A stretch of 64,000 nt of DNA from assembly GCA_033065855.1 (NCBI GenBank), contig JAVXUO010001933.1, positions 62,001-126,000 on the forward strand. The letters run 5' to 3'. Within the stretch, counting starts at the first letter, position 1, and each line of letters opens with the position of its first letter. The notes under the pieces are model-generated. The model saw nothing but the letters and a program-made list of their open reading frames with translations, ran no database searches and was not told where the DNA came from. This DNA comes from Escallonia rubra (Eukaryota > Streptophyta > Magnoliopsida > Escalloniales > Escalloniaceae). Below, one piece after another: positions 46,002 through 57,207 of the stretch. The position numbers and the translations under genes are program-made.

Positions 46002-46684
46002 CTGAAAGAGTTGCACATATATTTGACATAACTCACAACACGTAAATGTCCAATGTACTTTATGAATCAGGAAGGCATCCATGCTGACGAAATAAGGACC
46101 TGTCAAGATAGATAAACTTCGAATGTTCCTTCCAAAAAAAATGAACTTTCTACTTAGTGTAACTTCTATGCTCCAAAACTTGAGAAATAAGACCATGTCA
46201 ACTTCGTGCTTGATTTACTTTTTTAAGAAAAAAAAAGTACTTCATACCCAAACCAAATTCCATTATTCGTTTAACTTTAACTCCACTTACTTCTTGGGTG
46301 CAATTTTATTTCATTTACTGGACGTGAAATATATCTCTTGTACCATGCCGAAGTTTTGCAAGCCAGATATTAGGTGAGTTCTCATATGCCATGGATCTAA
46401 GTTGACCCCCCCTCCCCAACTAACCACTGTTTATTCAGTTTATATCTATAATAGCAGTTCATATTTAACATATCACTTTACTTGATCAATGCAGTAATTA
46501 ATATTTGTCTTAAGCTATAAAGAGGTGTGGCCACATAAAAACTGAACTCGTATGATAGTAATGTTGGTAGTATTATGTGAATCAGAAGCAGCAGATACAG
46601 GAAATCATAGTTACGACCCTTAATTCTTTAGAAAACACTGCTTGCATGCTTGTTCATAGACAAATATCTTATGCACAGACATAC
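46002..46684 (-). other. TOP3A: TOP3A intron (683 bp), no element recognised
   Basis: Begins gtatgt on the minus strand and ends ag. AT-rich, without recognisable repeat. Confidence 0.8.
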
Positions 46685-46814
46685 ATCCAAAAAGCAAGCT
46701 TTCATTTGCTGCAGACAAGTTGCCAAAACCTCAGTTTTTCTCTTCGTGCCTATGCTAACTGCTTTCATGTCACACTCCATCATAGCACGGAGATATGGTT
46801 TCCATAGTTCATAT
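46685..46814 (-). CDS. TOP3A: TOP3A exon: [20 protein letters not shown], first visible exon
   Basis: 130 nt between acceptor ttacag and donor gtatgt. It completes a Gly codon and reads [20 protein letters not shown], then [20 protein letters not shown]. In plant TOP3A this follows the '..GYDDMG' end of the catalytic core, so about two thirds of the protein (Toprim domain and active-site Tyr) lies upstream, beyond 64000. The LARD element begins only 67 bp upstream of this acceptor. No break. Confidence 0.95.
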
Positions 46815-46934
46815 CTGTAAAATAACAGAAAAAATCAGCTATGACACCACAATTCAATATGATAAACTAATGGATTATACTTATCGACCCAAATTTTATA
46901 TAGCTAATTATTTCATATTTTAGGCTATCTTCGT

Positions 46935-47149
46935 TAAAAGAGAGCTAATTGTACGAGAGAAATTCTCCATGTATCGACATTAGGAAATCTGCAGAACATA
47001 TATACACCTAATATTGACATCTAAATAAGGAAGAGAAGACCTCTAAATAAGGAATAACTAAATTACAGGTATAGCTATCAATTAGGGTGCTAACTCCTAG
47101 AAATCAGGTCCTATTTACAGTAATAGCTAATAATCTAGAAATTCCAACA
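46935..47149 (-). repeat. Copia 3' LTR
   Basis: Minus strand starts TGTTGGAATTTC directly after the purine tract GCTTGAGGGGGAG (47150-47162) and ends CTCTTTTA. Confidence 0.92.
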
Positions 47150-47156
47150 CTCCCCC

Positions 47157-47642
47157 TCAAGCTGGTACGTATATGTTGACCATTCCCAGCTTGCTCACTA
47201 AGTCTTCAAAACTCGGTTTATGTAGACTTTTAGTCAGGACATCAGCTGTTTTTTCCCTGGTAGGAACATGCATCAAATGCACACTTCCATCATCAATCTT
47301 TTCCTTGATAAAATGGCGATCCACCTCAACATGTTTGGTTCGGTCATGATGAACTGGGTTCTGGGCTATGTTAACAGCAGCTTCGTTGTCACAGTACAAT
47401 TTCATACGCCAGCTCTTCATGATCTTCAGTTCAATCAGTAATCTCCTTAACCAAATACCTTCATAGATACCATGGGCTAATGCCTGAAACTCAGCTTCTG
47501 CACTACTCCTCGCAACTACCAGTTGCTTCTTACTCCTCCAAGTTACTAGGTTCCCCCAAACATAGGTACAATAGCCGGATGTAGATTTTCTATCAATTGA
47601 AGATCCTACCAAGTCTGGTATAAATCTCCACCATTCTATCAT
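47157..47642 (-). mobile_element. Copia RNase H domain
   Basis: Shows the family signature 'DRKSTSGYCTYVWGN', then 'SRSSAEAEF'-like ('ARSSAEAEFQALAHGI') and 'IAQNPVHHDRTKHVEVDRHF', ending near the LTR with 'TADVLTKSLHKPSFEDL'. Part of the fossil Copia polyprotein. Confidence 0.93.
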
Positions 47643-48810
47643 CTACCCTTTTAAAGAATAGTCCTTTTCCCGGTGTACCTTTTAGATACCTTAGAACCCT
47701 GTAGACTGCATCAAGATGTTTCTTCTTTGGTGAATGCATAAACTGATTGATTACGCTAACAGCAAATGCAATATCTGGACGCGTGTGTGAAAAGTAAATC
47801 AGCTTGCCCACTAACCTCCGGTATTGTTCACGATCAACATCTTTTCCACCTTCAATATCCAGCTTAGCATTAGGCTCCATAAGTGTCTCGGCTGGCCTAC
47901 AACCCAACATAACAGTATCCCGAAGAAGATCCGGTACATATTTTCTTTGGGAAACGGTGATTCCAGACTTGCTCCTCGCAACTTCCATACCTAGAAAGTA
48001 CCTCAGTGCTCCAAGATCCTTTAGCTCGAACTCACCTGCAAGGTACAATTTTAAGGTATCTAATTCTCCACGGTCATCTCCTGTAATAATGATATCATCC
48101 ACATACACTATAAGGATGGCAATTTTTCCTTCCTTAGAGTGCTTGTAGAATAATGTATGGTATGTCTGTGCTTGCTTAAAGCCTCTCCTTTTGACTGCTT
48201 GGGTGAACTTCTTGAACCATTCTATAGGAGAATGCTTCGATCCATAGAGAGATTTTTTAAATCTACATGCCAGATTACCTTCTCTTTCAAACCCAGGAGG
48301 ACAATCCATATAGACTTCTTCATGTAGGTCACCGTAGAGGAAAGCATTCTTCACGTCCAACTGTTGTAGAGGCCAATCAATGTTGGATGCCAATGATAGG
48401 AGGACTCTCACGGTATTAAGTTTGGCTACTGGGGCGAAGGTTTCTTGATAATCTACACCGTAAGTTTGGGTGAACCCTTTGGCTACCAATTTCACTTTAT
48501 GCCGATTAACACTCCCATCTGCATTAAACTTTACCGTGAACACCTACTTGCAACCTATCGTCTTCTTCCCTCTAGGCAGTTCCACAACTACCCATGTATC
48601 ATTCCTTTTTAGAGCACCCATTTCTTCTTGGACCGCGATTCTCCACTTAGGATTAGCAAGAGCTTCTTGTGTGTTTCTCGGTATTTCTGTTTTAGACAAT
48701 AGTATGGTAAAGGCACGAAATGTGGGAGAGAGTTTTTTCACAAGAAACAAACTTGGATATAGGATGCTGAGTACATGTTCTAGTTCCTTTCCTAAGGGCA
48801 ATTGGCAGGT
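47643..48810 (-). mobile_element. Copia reverse transcriptase domain
   Basis: RVT_2-type motifs: 'WRIAVQEEMGALKRNDTW', 'VKLVAKGFTQTYGVDYQETF', 'VKNAFLYGDLHEEVYM', then the catalytic 'IVYVDDIIITGDD'. In more than one frame; fossil. Confidence 0.93.
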
Positions 48811-49042
48811 CTAGGTACACATCTTCAGTCAAATTCTCAGCACCCTTCTGAATGGAATGATCAGTGCCATCATGATGAGTATGATCATCAGCTTGCTCAT
48901 CAGGACTGAGGATCGGTTCCGACTCTTGACCTTGCAGAGATTCTGGTTTATCACCATTCAGAGGTTGGTTCCTGTGTGAATACACAAGTAAAGGCCGAGA
49001 ACTTCCCCATGTTTCCAATATTCTTTTGTTCAATGAGTGGCA

Positions 49043-49960
49043 TCATAGGTTCGGTTCAACATTGAGCAGGGTAGTTTGTGGTGATGGTTCAGGTTCAGTT
49101 TCATCCCAAGGCTTATCTTCATCTAAAGTCTCCTCCTGAAGATAAGTTTGGTGAAAGAAAGGTTGAGACTCAAGAAATGTGACGTCCATAGAGACAAAGA
49201 AACGACGGAGTGATGGGGAATAGCAGTTGTATCCACGTTGAGTTGGGGAATACCCAATGAAGACACACTTATTGGATTTCGGATCGAGTTTAGACCGATG
49301 TTGTGGCCGAACATATTCAAATGCAGTGCACTCGAAGGTTCTGAGGAGAATGGATGAGACAGATCGGAAGGTTGGGTAAGTTTTTTGGGGTTTTGACATT
49401 GGAGAGGTGAATTTAAGGATTTTCGAGGGCGTCTGGTTTATGAGATATGAGGCACTCAGAACGGCTTCTCCCCAAAGATATTTTGGAACTTGCATGATAA
49501 ACATTAAAGATCTTGCAACTTCCAAGAGGTGACGATTTTTTCTTTCGGCTACACCTTTTTGTTGTGGTGTCTCAGGACACGAGCTTTGGTGAATGATACC
49601 ATTAGTTTGAAGATACTCTCCAAGAATTGATTGGAAGTATTCTTTTCCATTGTCAGTTCTCAAGGTATGTATGGAAGCGTTAAACTGATTTTTTATCATT
49701 ATGTGAAACAACTGAAAGGTTTTACCAGCTTCGAACTTTTCTTTGAGGAGTTAGACCCAACAAACTCTAGTATGGTCATCAATAAATGTGATAAACCATC
49801 GGGTTCGTGAAATGTTCTTTATGCGAGAAGGACCCCAGATGTCACTATGGATTAAGGAGAATGGGTGAGACTCTTTATATGGTCTAACTAGAAAGGATGC
49901 GCGTGTGTGTTTGGCTAGCTGACGGATTTCACAAAGAAATGGTGCAAGCGTTTAAGTAAT
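49043..49960 (-). mobile_element. Copia integrase domain
   Basis: Minus-strand core motifs: 'TLRTDNGKEYFQSILGEYL', 'GIIHQSSCPETPQQKGVAER', then 'KNRHLLEVARSLMF' and the C-terminal 'CVFIGYSPTQRGYNCYSP'. Fossil. Confidence 0.9.
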
Positions 49961-50000
49961 GGAAATTAGGATGGCCCAACCTACGATGCCACAACATTAT

Positions 50001-50400
50001 TCAGTTGCCATTATTGGAAACAGAAGAAAAATTAAAGGTTGTTGCTTGCTTCGTCATGCAGCCCTTGTCCTCAAAATAGTAGAGTCCACCGCTTACTCTA
50101 GCACTACCAATCGTCCTCCCCGATTCCAGCTCCTGGATTTCACAAAGAGATGCAGAAAATTTAGCAGTGCAATTAAGGTCGTGGGTCATCTTGCTCATAG
50201 AGATCAAATTACATGCTAAGTTTGGAACATGCAAAACCGAGTGCAGAATAATATATTTTGACAGCCACATCAACATTAGAGAATGTTCCATCGGCTATAT
50301 TTGCTCTAGAATTTCCTCGGCAAGGAGTGTATGAATAGAATAGTGATGAGTTACCTGTCATATGGTCTGAGGCCCTAGAATCAAGTATCCAAGGGCATTT
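50001..50400 (-). mobile_element. Copia protease and GAG-pre-integrase region
   Basis: Minus strand carries 'LHSVLHVPNLACNLISMSKM' and a following segment typical of the linker between Copia protease and integrase. Fossil. Confidence 0.8.
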
Positions 50401-50403
50401 ATT

Positions 50404-51540
50404 TTAAGCTTGAAGTGCAGCACCTTGTGCATAGTGGCTGGTTGCAATGTTTTGGTTACCCACAGTTGGCTGACTCAAGAGTTTCTGTAGCTGCTCCAAT
50501 TGGGCCTTGGTGAAGTAGATCTCAATCATATCACTGTTAGCCCGAGTGTCTTCATTATTTTCTTCTACAGTAGCCTGAAATCCTTTTCCCTTATTTGATC
50601 CCCGAGATTTCCAGTTGGATGGCTTATAGTGAATATCCCAGCATGTGTCTCGGGTGTGGCCCGGTTTATCGCAGTGACTGCACCACAGACGTCCTCCTCT
50701 CTGTTTGTTTCTCTGATCTCCACTAGACTTGTCAATGGAGGGATTATTCTTTGTGGCTAAAGCCACAGTTTCCATGGGCATTTCACCACTAGTAACAACC
50801 TCTTTTTTTCCTCCAAGCATAACGCACTTCGGCAAATGCTTCATTAATGGAAGGCAAAGGCCGACGTCCCATCCTCTTACTTCATCCAACTCTCTATTCA
50901 GGCCAATAAGGAACTCATACAATCTTTCTTTTTCAAGGTGTCTTTTGAACTTCAAATTTCCTTTAAGATCACCCCAATCAGCTTCATAATGCATGTCCAA
51001 CTCATGCCAAAGGGTCTGAAGCTCATTGTAGTACTCGGTGACTTCTAAGTTTCCTTGACGCATTTCTTTTAATTTGTTCTTGATCTCAAATACCTGAGAT
51101 GCATTCTCAAGATCAGAGTAATTCTTATTGATAGCATCCCAAATAGCCTTGGCAGTCCGAAGGAACAAATAGGTCCAGCTAATGTGCGACTCTATCGAGA
51201 TGATCAACCATGCCATGACAATTGAGTTGTTGAGTTCCCAATTGGCAAATGTCGAATCTCCTAGAGCTGGACGTTGGATATCTCCAGTGATATATCCCAT
51301 CTTTCCTCTTCCTCGAATCACCAAGGAGACAGATCGTGACCACTGGCGGAAATTTTTCCATCCAGTTTGTGACTCGTGATCTACAACGAGGAGTTGTCCT
51401 CGAAGGACTGTGGTGTCACAGGTTGCATGACAGCTTCTGACGTGGTGGACGAAGAAGAATCCTTCTCCGCACTTGACATCCCTTCTTCTTAGTTCAACGT
51501 TAGCTAAATTCAAGGGCAGTGAGGAGAGACCACAGAGCAC
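50404..51540 (-). mobile_element. Copia gag
   Basis: Minus-strand frame with a gag core ('AKAIWDAINKNYSDLENASQ', 'LQTLWHELDMHY') and a CCHC knuckle 'CSHCDKPGHTRDTC'. The primer site lies at its upstream end. Fossil. Confidence 0.92.
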
Positions 51541-51541
51541 C

Positions 51542-51553
51542 GCTCTGATACCA
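51542..51553 (-). promoter_or_regulatory. Copia primer-binding site
   Basis: Minus strand TGGTATCAGAGC, directly abutting the 5' LTR end (...TCTTTTA). Complement of the initiator tRNA-Met 3' end. Confidence 0.92.
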
Positions 51554-51767
51554 TAAAAGAATAGCTGATTGTATGAGAGAAATTCGCCATGTATTGATAT
51601 TAGGAAATCTGCAGAACATATATACACCTAATTGACATCTAAATAAGGAAGAGAAGACCTCTAAATAAGGAATAACTAAATTACAGGGATAGCTATCAAT
51701 TAGGGTGCTAACTCCTAGAAATTAGGTCCTATTTACAGGGATAGATAATAATCTGGAAATTTCAACA
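51554..51767 (-). repeat. Copia 5' LTR
   Basis: Partner of 46935-47149. Minus strand TGTTGAAATTTC ... CTTTTA, so the ends are TG...TA instead of TG...CA. Confidence 0.92.
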
Positions 51768-53059
51768 TTCGTAATTTTAGTAACCTTTTGGGGTACTTAT
51801 AAACAAAAAATATATATCTTTAGGAGTCTTTTGGTTATTTACTAAACTTAGAAATGTAAGGGCTAGTCAATTTCAATTTTATCGATACTTTCAGTTCAGG
51901 ATTAAAGAGAGAGAGAGAGAGAGAAGGGGGGAAACCTAGGGTTTTGAGGATTGCAATTTAGTGATCCAGAACCCACTTTAATTGTAAGGAGTAAGTATCA
52001 AATTCGAATTGTGCTTTTGAAGGTTTTGATATAAGTGGGTTGATTCAATTATTGAGGCTTTCAATTTATTGGAGGCTTACACAAATCTGCGAAGGTTATT
52101 GATTCGTTAAATTTTGGAATTTTTGTTGTACTTTCATCGGTCATATTTTCTGTCATATCCTTTTTATTGGTGATGGAATCTAAAGGGTAAACCTCCTTCT
52201 AAAGATAATTTTTTTTTGGTTTTCAAGTCCAATTTGTAGTATGTGTCCTTCATCTGACACGCATAGGCCAACTATGTTTTTGTGTCCCTTGGTACATGTA
52301 TTGAAACACCATACACCATGGATCACACCATTCCATACATGATACTTGGCATTGTTCTTTCCTCTAGATTCATTCAAAGAGGCGTGTATCTCCTATGTTA
52401 GTAATTGTCATGTGCTAATCCTTCATTAGTCTTCGCAAATTATGTCTTTATTCCATATTTTGTTATTTTATAATTCCGTACTCACACGAACTCGGTTTAA
52501 AGCGATTTCCACTTTCGTAGAACTCGTCTTTTCGCACTCTTCGATCTGAGTCTAAAATTTTCTGAAATTGTTAAGTCATCTTTTTAAAATTCAAGGTGTC
52601 GATGCTTTGCAACACCTATGCCTTTCAAATACTTTGATGTCCATTGGACCCCTTTGAATTGAGCTAATGTTTAGAACCTTAACATGCTTAGGTTAATATG
52701 GCAATTCCTACCCGTATGCAAACTTAGAACCTTCACGTGCGTGTGGTAACTTGCTTCACAGTCATGTGTTACGTGGTTGTATCGTATTTGATTATCAGTT
52801 CAATTATTCAAATACGTTCCTTTGATTTGATCTTTGATCGGTTAATGTCCAGAAAAGAGATTATTTGTGATGCTAAGATTATTTATCGTCTTTGCCCTCT
52901 CAGTTCCATATGTTCCACCCGTGATATCCTACACGGATATGAGATGATTTGTGATTGGCGTTCTAAGACTCTGCACATGAACTCATAGGTACCTACTTGG
53001 CTAGCCCTTTTGAGAGAGGCATTGTCATGTGGTGAGGTCGTGGACTGGGTCGTTACAGA

Positions 53060-53072
53060 TGGTATCAGAGCC
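53060..53072 (+). promoter_or_regulatory. TRIM primer-binding site 1
   Basis: TGGTATCAGAGCC two bases after the first LTR. Confidence 0.88.
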
Positions 53073-53418
53073 GAATCTCGAAAGCTCGGGCTGGGCTGTC
53101 CAGTCGGGTTGCCGATGGTTGGGGTAAACGAAGGCAAGCCCGGGTATATCCCACATCAAGACGATGGTTGGGGCAACGAAGGGTGAGCCGGGTATATATC
53201 ACATCGGCTAGAGAGGAAGATTATGGGCTATGTGTGATTGAGCCTTGGCGATGATGCTAAGGCATAAGGTGGGGAGATTGTGATATCCCACATTGGATGT
53301 GGAATGATTTGTAATTGACCTTACAAAACCCTATCCATGAACTCATAAGTACTTACTTGTTAGCCCTTTTGAGGGAGGCATCGCCGTATGGTGGGGCTGT
53401 GGATCGGGTCGTTATAGA

Positions 53419-53431
53419 TGGTATCAGAGCC
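53419..53431 (+). promoter_or_regulatory. TRIM primer-binding site 2
   Basis: TGGTATCAGAGCC two bases after the second LTR. Confidence 0.88.
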
Positions 53432-54165
53432 GACTCTCGAAAACTCGGGCTGGCTATCGAGTAGGGTTACCGATGGTTGGGGAAAACGAAGGCAAGTCTA
53501 GGCATATCCCACATCAAGAGGATGGTTGAGGCAACGAAGGGTGAGTCATGTATATCTCACATTGGCTAGAGAGAAAGATTATGGGCTATGTGTGATCGAG
53601 CCTTAGCGAGGACGCTAAAACATAAGGCGGGGAGATTGTGATATCCCACATCGGATGTGGGATGATTTTTGTGATTGGCCTTCTAAGACTGTGCCTATGA
53701 ACTCATAAGTACCTACTTGGCTAGCTCTTTTGGGGATGCATCACCCTGAGGTGGGGCCGCAGACAGGGTCGTTACACCGTCTTAGCTATATGTAATTCAC
53801 CCCCCCCCCAACCCCTGTTTCCTCCCATTTAGGTAATTAAGCTCAAAAGATTTACGCATGAGCCTAGAGGTTTACTTTAATTTAGAAATCTTTTCAGTGA
53901 CTTGAGAATAAGAGCTTTGTGATAGTTTTGATAAGTAACTTTTGACTCCTAATTCTTGAAAAGTAATTATTTGTCATCAGATTTCGCTGCAATTACTAGA
54001 CATTGATGATTAATGTGAGTGCCTTGATTTGGGATATGTTTTGGAGCTTTGATTACCTCTTTGAGGTTATATTTTTGGCAAAATGCTTTCGGTATTATAT
54101 TTCTCATAATCAGGGATACTTTGCAATAGTATGTGAAGGTCTGCCTTCGGGTTGGGGGTGTGACA

Positions 54166-55147
54166 TATTTGGTATCAGAGCCTAGTACAAGATTCTGTAG
54201 ACTCTTAAGCCTAAGATAATTTGGGATTAAGAGTAAACTTTCAAAACGTGAATTAAATTTTGACAATTTATTTGATGTTTCAGCGTGAGATTGAGATTTG
54301 GGCCGAGTACTGTTACTTGCCTTTAGAATTACATGAGTTTAAGCGTTGCCCAAGACGATGATTAAAAGATAAGATTATGATATTCTGGTGTCTTTGATAG
54401 CTCTATCAAATAGTAGCTATAGACTGTGAAGGTTGTGATTGCAGTGATGTGGTATCTTAGCGACTTAAGCTTTGGTGAATTCTTAATATGTGTATGTGGA
54501 ATCGGATTGTGGGTCCTTTTAATGTAATATTTTTCTCTAAGATGGAGTTGGTAATAGTTTTAACTGGTTTAGTTTGAGACATCAGAGTGTACAACGAAAG
54601 CATAGTGATTTGATGTGTGTAACTCCTTATAAAAGTTGGTTATCCTTGTTGGCTATGTTAAAGCGGTAAGCTTCAAATGTTGTTTGATGGAATTGGTTTT
54701 GGTGTCTAACTAACAAAAATAGATGAAAAAAATATTTATCCCTAGCAGATCTCATGGTTTTGATTACTGAACTTCATTAACATTGTAGCATTACAATTTC
54801 AATTAATCCTTACACATTGAGTTTGTGGTCTCACTAATGAGTGAAATATGGATAGGAAGCTTGAATTTGATGTCTGTTTAAGTAGCTATGTGGTTCAAGT
54901 ATTAAGATGTTTGTGGGCATAGAATACATGACTCTCAAATTTGATGTTACTGATTTGAACAAGTAATTTTATATTTCAAAGGCTAATGGTACGACTGATT
55001 CATTGGGCCAAAATCGTGCCAACAACTTAGCAACTTTAGTTACTAGTTAGCCTCACTTGTTAGCGAAATATCATCAAGACAGTATTGATGATGGGAAAAT
55101 TACTTAGCACTTTGGTGCAACTTAAACTTGAAGGTAAGCATGTTAAT
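54166..55147 (+). other. Non-coding interior of X, left part
   Basis: Starts with the primer site (54170-54182, TGGTATCAGAGCC). No protein motif in any frame, as expected of a LARD-like or internally deleted Gypsy element. Confidence 0.7.
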
Positions 55148-56921
55148 TATAAGACCCCAAATAACCAGTAATTAAATTATTGTTATGTTTTTGGGCACCT
55201 TCGTAAATTTAGTTATTTTTGGGGTATATTGAATAGATAATACATGTTTAGGGGTATTTTAGTCATTTAACAAACTTAGAGATTTGAGGGCTAGTCAAGT
55301 CTATTTTATCGACACTTACGGTTTTGGCTTACAGAGAAATTGAAGAAGGGAAAACCTAGAGTTTTGGAGAATTACGATTTTCTACGCACAATTGGTAAGT
55401 GATCTCAAACACACTTTGATTATAAGGATGAGTTAAATCACATTAGGATCGTGTTTATGAAGATTTTAACGTAAGTGGGTTGATTAAAATATTTAGTGGT
55501 TTTGAGATTTTCGAAAGCTTACGCAACTTGGGCGAAGATTATTACGTAAAATTGAGGTAAGGGTTACACTCATGACATCCCTTCTTGTGACGATTTTCTA
55601 TGTCACGTTTACAATAATTCAATTGCTTGCGAGTAAAAAGTTATGTTCATTGTTGTTTCCATTTCGTGGCCGATCCATTTTTTTTCTCACGGACTGCCAG
55701 TTTACCGGTGAATCTGTCCTTTATTGCATGTTTTCTTGCCCTTATTTGATCGCTATGAGTACGGTATGGCTAATCGGTTACTGTTTAATTCTTTCCTTGG
55801 TGTCATATTTTGGTTGTCCTTTTGCTTCAAAGGACTATCATCATTCAACCCTTTGGGCGTGTAATATATGAAGGTTGACTTGCCACGTGTCACCATTTAA
55901 TTGGTGCACACGTCTTTGTCATTCTTTTGGTCCAAATCTTGTTATTTCATAATTTCGCGATCATACGAACTCGGACTCAATCGATTCCACTTTCGTTAAA
56001 CTCGTCTCTTCGTCCTCTTCGATTTGAGTCTAATATCGAATATTTTCTTAAATCATTAAGCTATTCTATTTGAAATGCAAAGTTTTAGATGTTTTGTGGC
56101 TTCTATGCCTCAACGATACTTTGATATCTTTTGGACCCTTTGAATTGAACTAATGTTTAGAACCTTCACGAGCTTAGATTAATGTGATGCCATGACATGA
56201 TATGGCAATTGCTACCGATATGCAAATTTTGAATTTAAAACTTTCGCGTGCTTAGATTAACGTGCTTTACAGTCACGTATTACGTGATTGTATCGTATTT
56301 GATTATTAGTTCAACTATTCAAATGTGTTCATTTGACTGACTTTGATTTGATCTTTGATGGGTTGGATATTCCTGAATGAGATTCTTTGTCGTGCTAAGA
56401 TTATCTATTGTTTTTGCACTTTCGTTTTCATATGCTTCGTGTACATTCAGCTATATGTTATTGGATACCTGCATTGTATTCCGTGGGGGGGGGGGGTGTA
56501 TGTGATCTTTGCTGGGCTTTGTGCTCACCCCAACCCCCCCCCCCCCCCCCTTCTCCCCCCTATTTAGGTAATTAAGCTAAGATGGCGTAGAGGAGTTAAT
56601 AGCATTATGCCTAAGCTTGGAGTTGTACTTTAATTGATAACTCTTTTTAGTGGCTTTGGAATAAGAACTTTGTAATAGCTTTTGATTTAATGACTTTTGG
56701 GAACCCCAACTGGTTGGGAAATGGTTTTTTGTTATCAAATTTCCGCTGCGGTTACTAGACTTTGATGCTTAATGTGAGTGATTTGATTTTGGATATGTTT
56801 TAGAGCTGTGATTACCTTTTGAGGTTATATTATTGTAAAATATGTTGGGTATCATATTTCTCGTAAGCAGGAATATTTTGAAATAGTATATGAAGGTCCG
56901 CCTTTGTGTTGGGGTATGACA
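55148..56921 (+). mobile_element. Solo LTR of family A inside X
   Basis: 1774 bp, flanked by a perfect duplication TTAAT (55143-55147 and 56922-56926). It is related to X's own LTRs but clearly diverged from them, so it comes from a separate insertion. It carries the block 'gctgggctttgtgctcaccc' and long G and C runs (56485-56496 and 56534-56550). Confidence 0.9.
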
Positions 56922-57177
56922 TTAATATAGGGTTGATTGTGCAAAATGTCCATTTCATTATCAGAGTAGCGCAGTGAAAGTGTGAAAGACTGTAGATTGA
57001 CTTCATTCGTCTCGTTACATATTAAATTTTGAGTGATTAATTTAATTCAGTATGTTTCGTGTACTAGCTAAGTCATTAATGATTTCGATGACGAATATCA
57101 TTTAAGGTGGGAGGAATGTAATGACTCATATTACAAGACAAGAAGTTACCTTTGATGATTAAGGAACATTAAATACC

Positions 57178-57207
57178 GAGGACGGAATTTTTATAAGGAA
57201 AGGAGAG
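57178..57207 (+). other. Gypsy tail and polypurine tract of X
   Basis: Reads gaggacggaattt...aaggaaaggagag just before the 3' LTR, the usual end of plant Gypsy elements. It supports pairing of this LTR with the primer site at 54170. Confidence 0.75.

Larger units (their letters stand above)
46935..51767 (-). mobile_element. Ty1/Copia retrotransposon, broken
   Basis: 4833 bp with LTRs of about 215 bp at 46935-47149 and 51554-51767, flanked by a perfect duplication TTCGT (46930-46934 and 51768-51772). Minus-strand order is gag, GAG-pre-integrase, integrase, reverse transcriptase, RNase H, the Copia order. The two LTRs differ at roughly 14 of 213 aligned sites plus one 3-bp gap, suggesting an age of a few million years at usual plant rates. 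Coding capacity is interrupted by about five breaks. X's 3' LTR shows the empty site (atcttcgtaattttag at about 57255). Confidence 0.95.
52922..53776 (+). mobile_element. TRIM tandem array: three LTRs, two interiors
   Basis: LTRs of 136-138 bp at 52922-53057, 53281-53416 and 53639-53776 start TGATATCC and end GTTAYA. Interiors of about 222 bp (53058-53280, 53417-53638) each begin with a primer site TGGTATCAGAGCC and end in a purine tract (ggggagattg). No coding capacity: a terminal-repeat retrotransposon in miniature. It sits in X's 5' LTR and interrupts it where the 3' LTR (about 58470) is continuous. Confidence 0.9.

Noticed and set aside
47804-48814. Plus-strand open frames of 114 residues
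   Set aside because: They are antisense shadows of the Copia reverse transcriptase.
52922-53776. Cassandra-type TRIM with 5S rRNA promoter
   Set aside because: No 5S-like internal promoter is visible in the LTRs.
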